A stretch of 64,000 nt of DNA from Pseudomonas sp. 7P_10.2_Bac1 (GTDB lineage Bacteria > Pseudomonadota > Gammaproteobacteria > Pseudomonadales > Pseudomonadaceae), in NCBI RefSeq assembly GCF_025465935.1, contig NZ_JANLNV010000094.1, positions 1 through 64,000 on the forward strand, given 5' to 3'. How positions within the stretch are numbered: the first letter of the stretch is position 1; every line of letters begins with the position of its first letter. Positions 63,876 through 64,000 of the stretch are shown here, piece by piece. A model generated the notes under the pieces. The model did not search any database, was not told the origin of the DNA, and worked only from the letters and a program-made list of their open reading frames with translations. The position numbers and the translations under genes were made by a program.

Positions 63876-64000
63876 GGCTGTGTTTCCAGAGTCGTCGCAG
63901 TACCGTGGCGCAGGTTGTTACGGGCGATGCGGGCTTGCGCGGCATCCATCGTGGCCAGGTGTTGGCTCTGTTCTTCAATCAGGTTGGCGGGCATGGCGGC
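63872..64000 (-). CDS. C-terminal end of an unrecognised gene, cut by the window
   Basis: On the minus strand an open frame runs from the window edge to the TGA at 63874-63872, giving 42 residues ending LRHGTATTLETQP. The four-base overlap with the enolase-superfamily start and the continuous codon use support a real gene. The helical Ala/Gln-rich end does not let me name a family. Confidence 0.6.
   Translation of the reverse strand, partial: AAMPANLIEEQSQHLATMDAAQARIARNNLRHGTATTLETQP

Noticed and set aside
1..64000. tRNA, rRNA, prophage or insertion-sequence genes
   Set aside because: No cloverleaf with a GGTTCGAATCC-type arm, no rRNA-like stretch and no transposase or integrase frame was found by reading; a covariance scan was not possible.

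Overview
The window is chromosomal DNA from a Pseudomonas species. The evidence is the gene order (rpsB-tsf-pyrH-frr-uppS-cdsA-dxr-rseP-bamA-skp-lpxD-fabZ-lpxA-lpxB-rnhB-dnaE-accA-tilS-pyrG-kdsA-eno-ftsB-ispD-lysR/adhC-fghA-ispF-truD-surE-pcm-nlpD-rpoS), an rsmZ RNA with a GacA box after rpoS, and REP-like repeats of the GTAGGAGCGAGCTTGC type. I could not settle the species; the P. fluorescens lineage is a guess. Almost everything is core genome. I see no prophage, transposase, CRISPR array, rRNA or tRNA.

Layout. 1-5.2 kb, minus strand: a small conserved hypothetical gene, rlmA, dapE and an ndvB-like beta-glucan synthase. 5.4-9.9 kb: tcdA faces a csdE/csdA sulfur-transfer pair, then dapD and a Spx/ArsC-like protein; a 4 x 130 bp tandem repeat with inverted ends fills the gap between tcdA and csdE. 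10.2-16.7 kb: a CPA1 antiporter, dapC, glnD and map. 17.1-35.5 kb: translation factors, UMP kinase, isoprenoid and phospholipid precursors, outer-membrane assembly (rseP, bamA, skp), lipid A (lpxD, fabZ, lpxA, lpxB), rnhB and dnaE. 35.6-43.5 kb: accA, a second inverted-end repeat locus (3 x 59 bp), tilS, pyrG, kdsA, eno, ftsB and ispD. 43.5-46.7 kb: glutathione-dependent formaldehyde detoxification with a divergent LysR regulator. 46.7-52.3 kb: ispF, truD, surE, pcm, nlpD, rpoS and the rsmZ small RNA.

After rsmZ the usual Pseudomonas order (fdxA, mutS) stops. An accessory-looking stretch follows: an ArsR-MFS-Old Yellow Enzyme operon with palindromic operators, an AcpH-like phosphodiesterase, the olsB-olsA ornithine-lipid pair, a YceI protein, a phospholipase D-type cardiolipin synthase, a LysE exporter, a PAS-GAF-GGDEF diguanylate cyclase, and two enolase-superfamily enzymes that overlap or adjoin a truncated gene at the window edge.

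The genes mostly work in cell-envelope building (MEP isoprenoids, lipid A, Kdo, phospholipid, BAM), lysine/peptidoglycan precursor synthesis (dapC, dapD, dapE), the nitrogen signal (glnD), and the stationary-phase and Gac/Rsm switch (nlpD-rpoS-rsmZ). The least explained parts are the two repeat loci with matching ends and different cores, the ArsR operator cluster, an ispF ribosome site buried in a terminator hairpin, and the enolase-superfamily pair.
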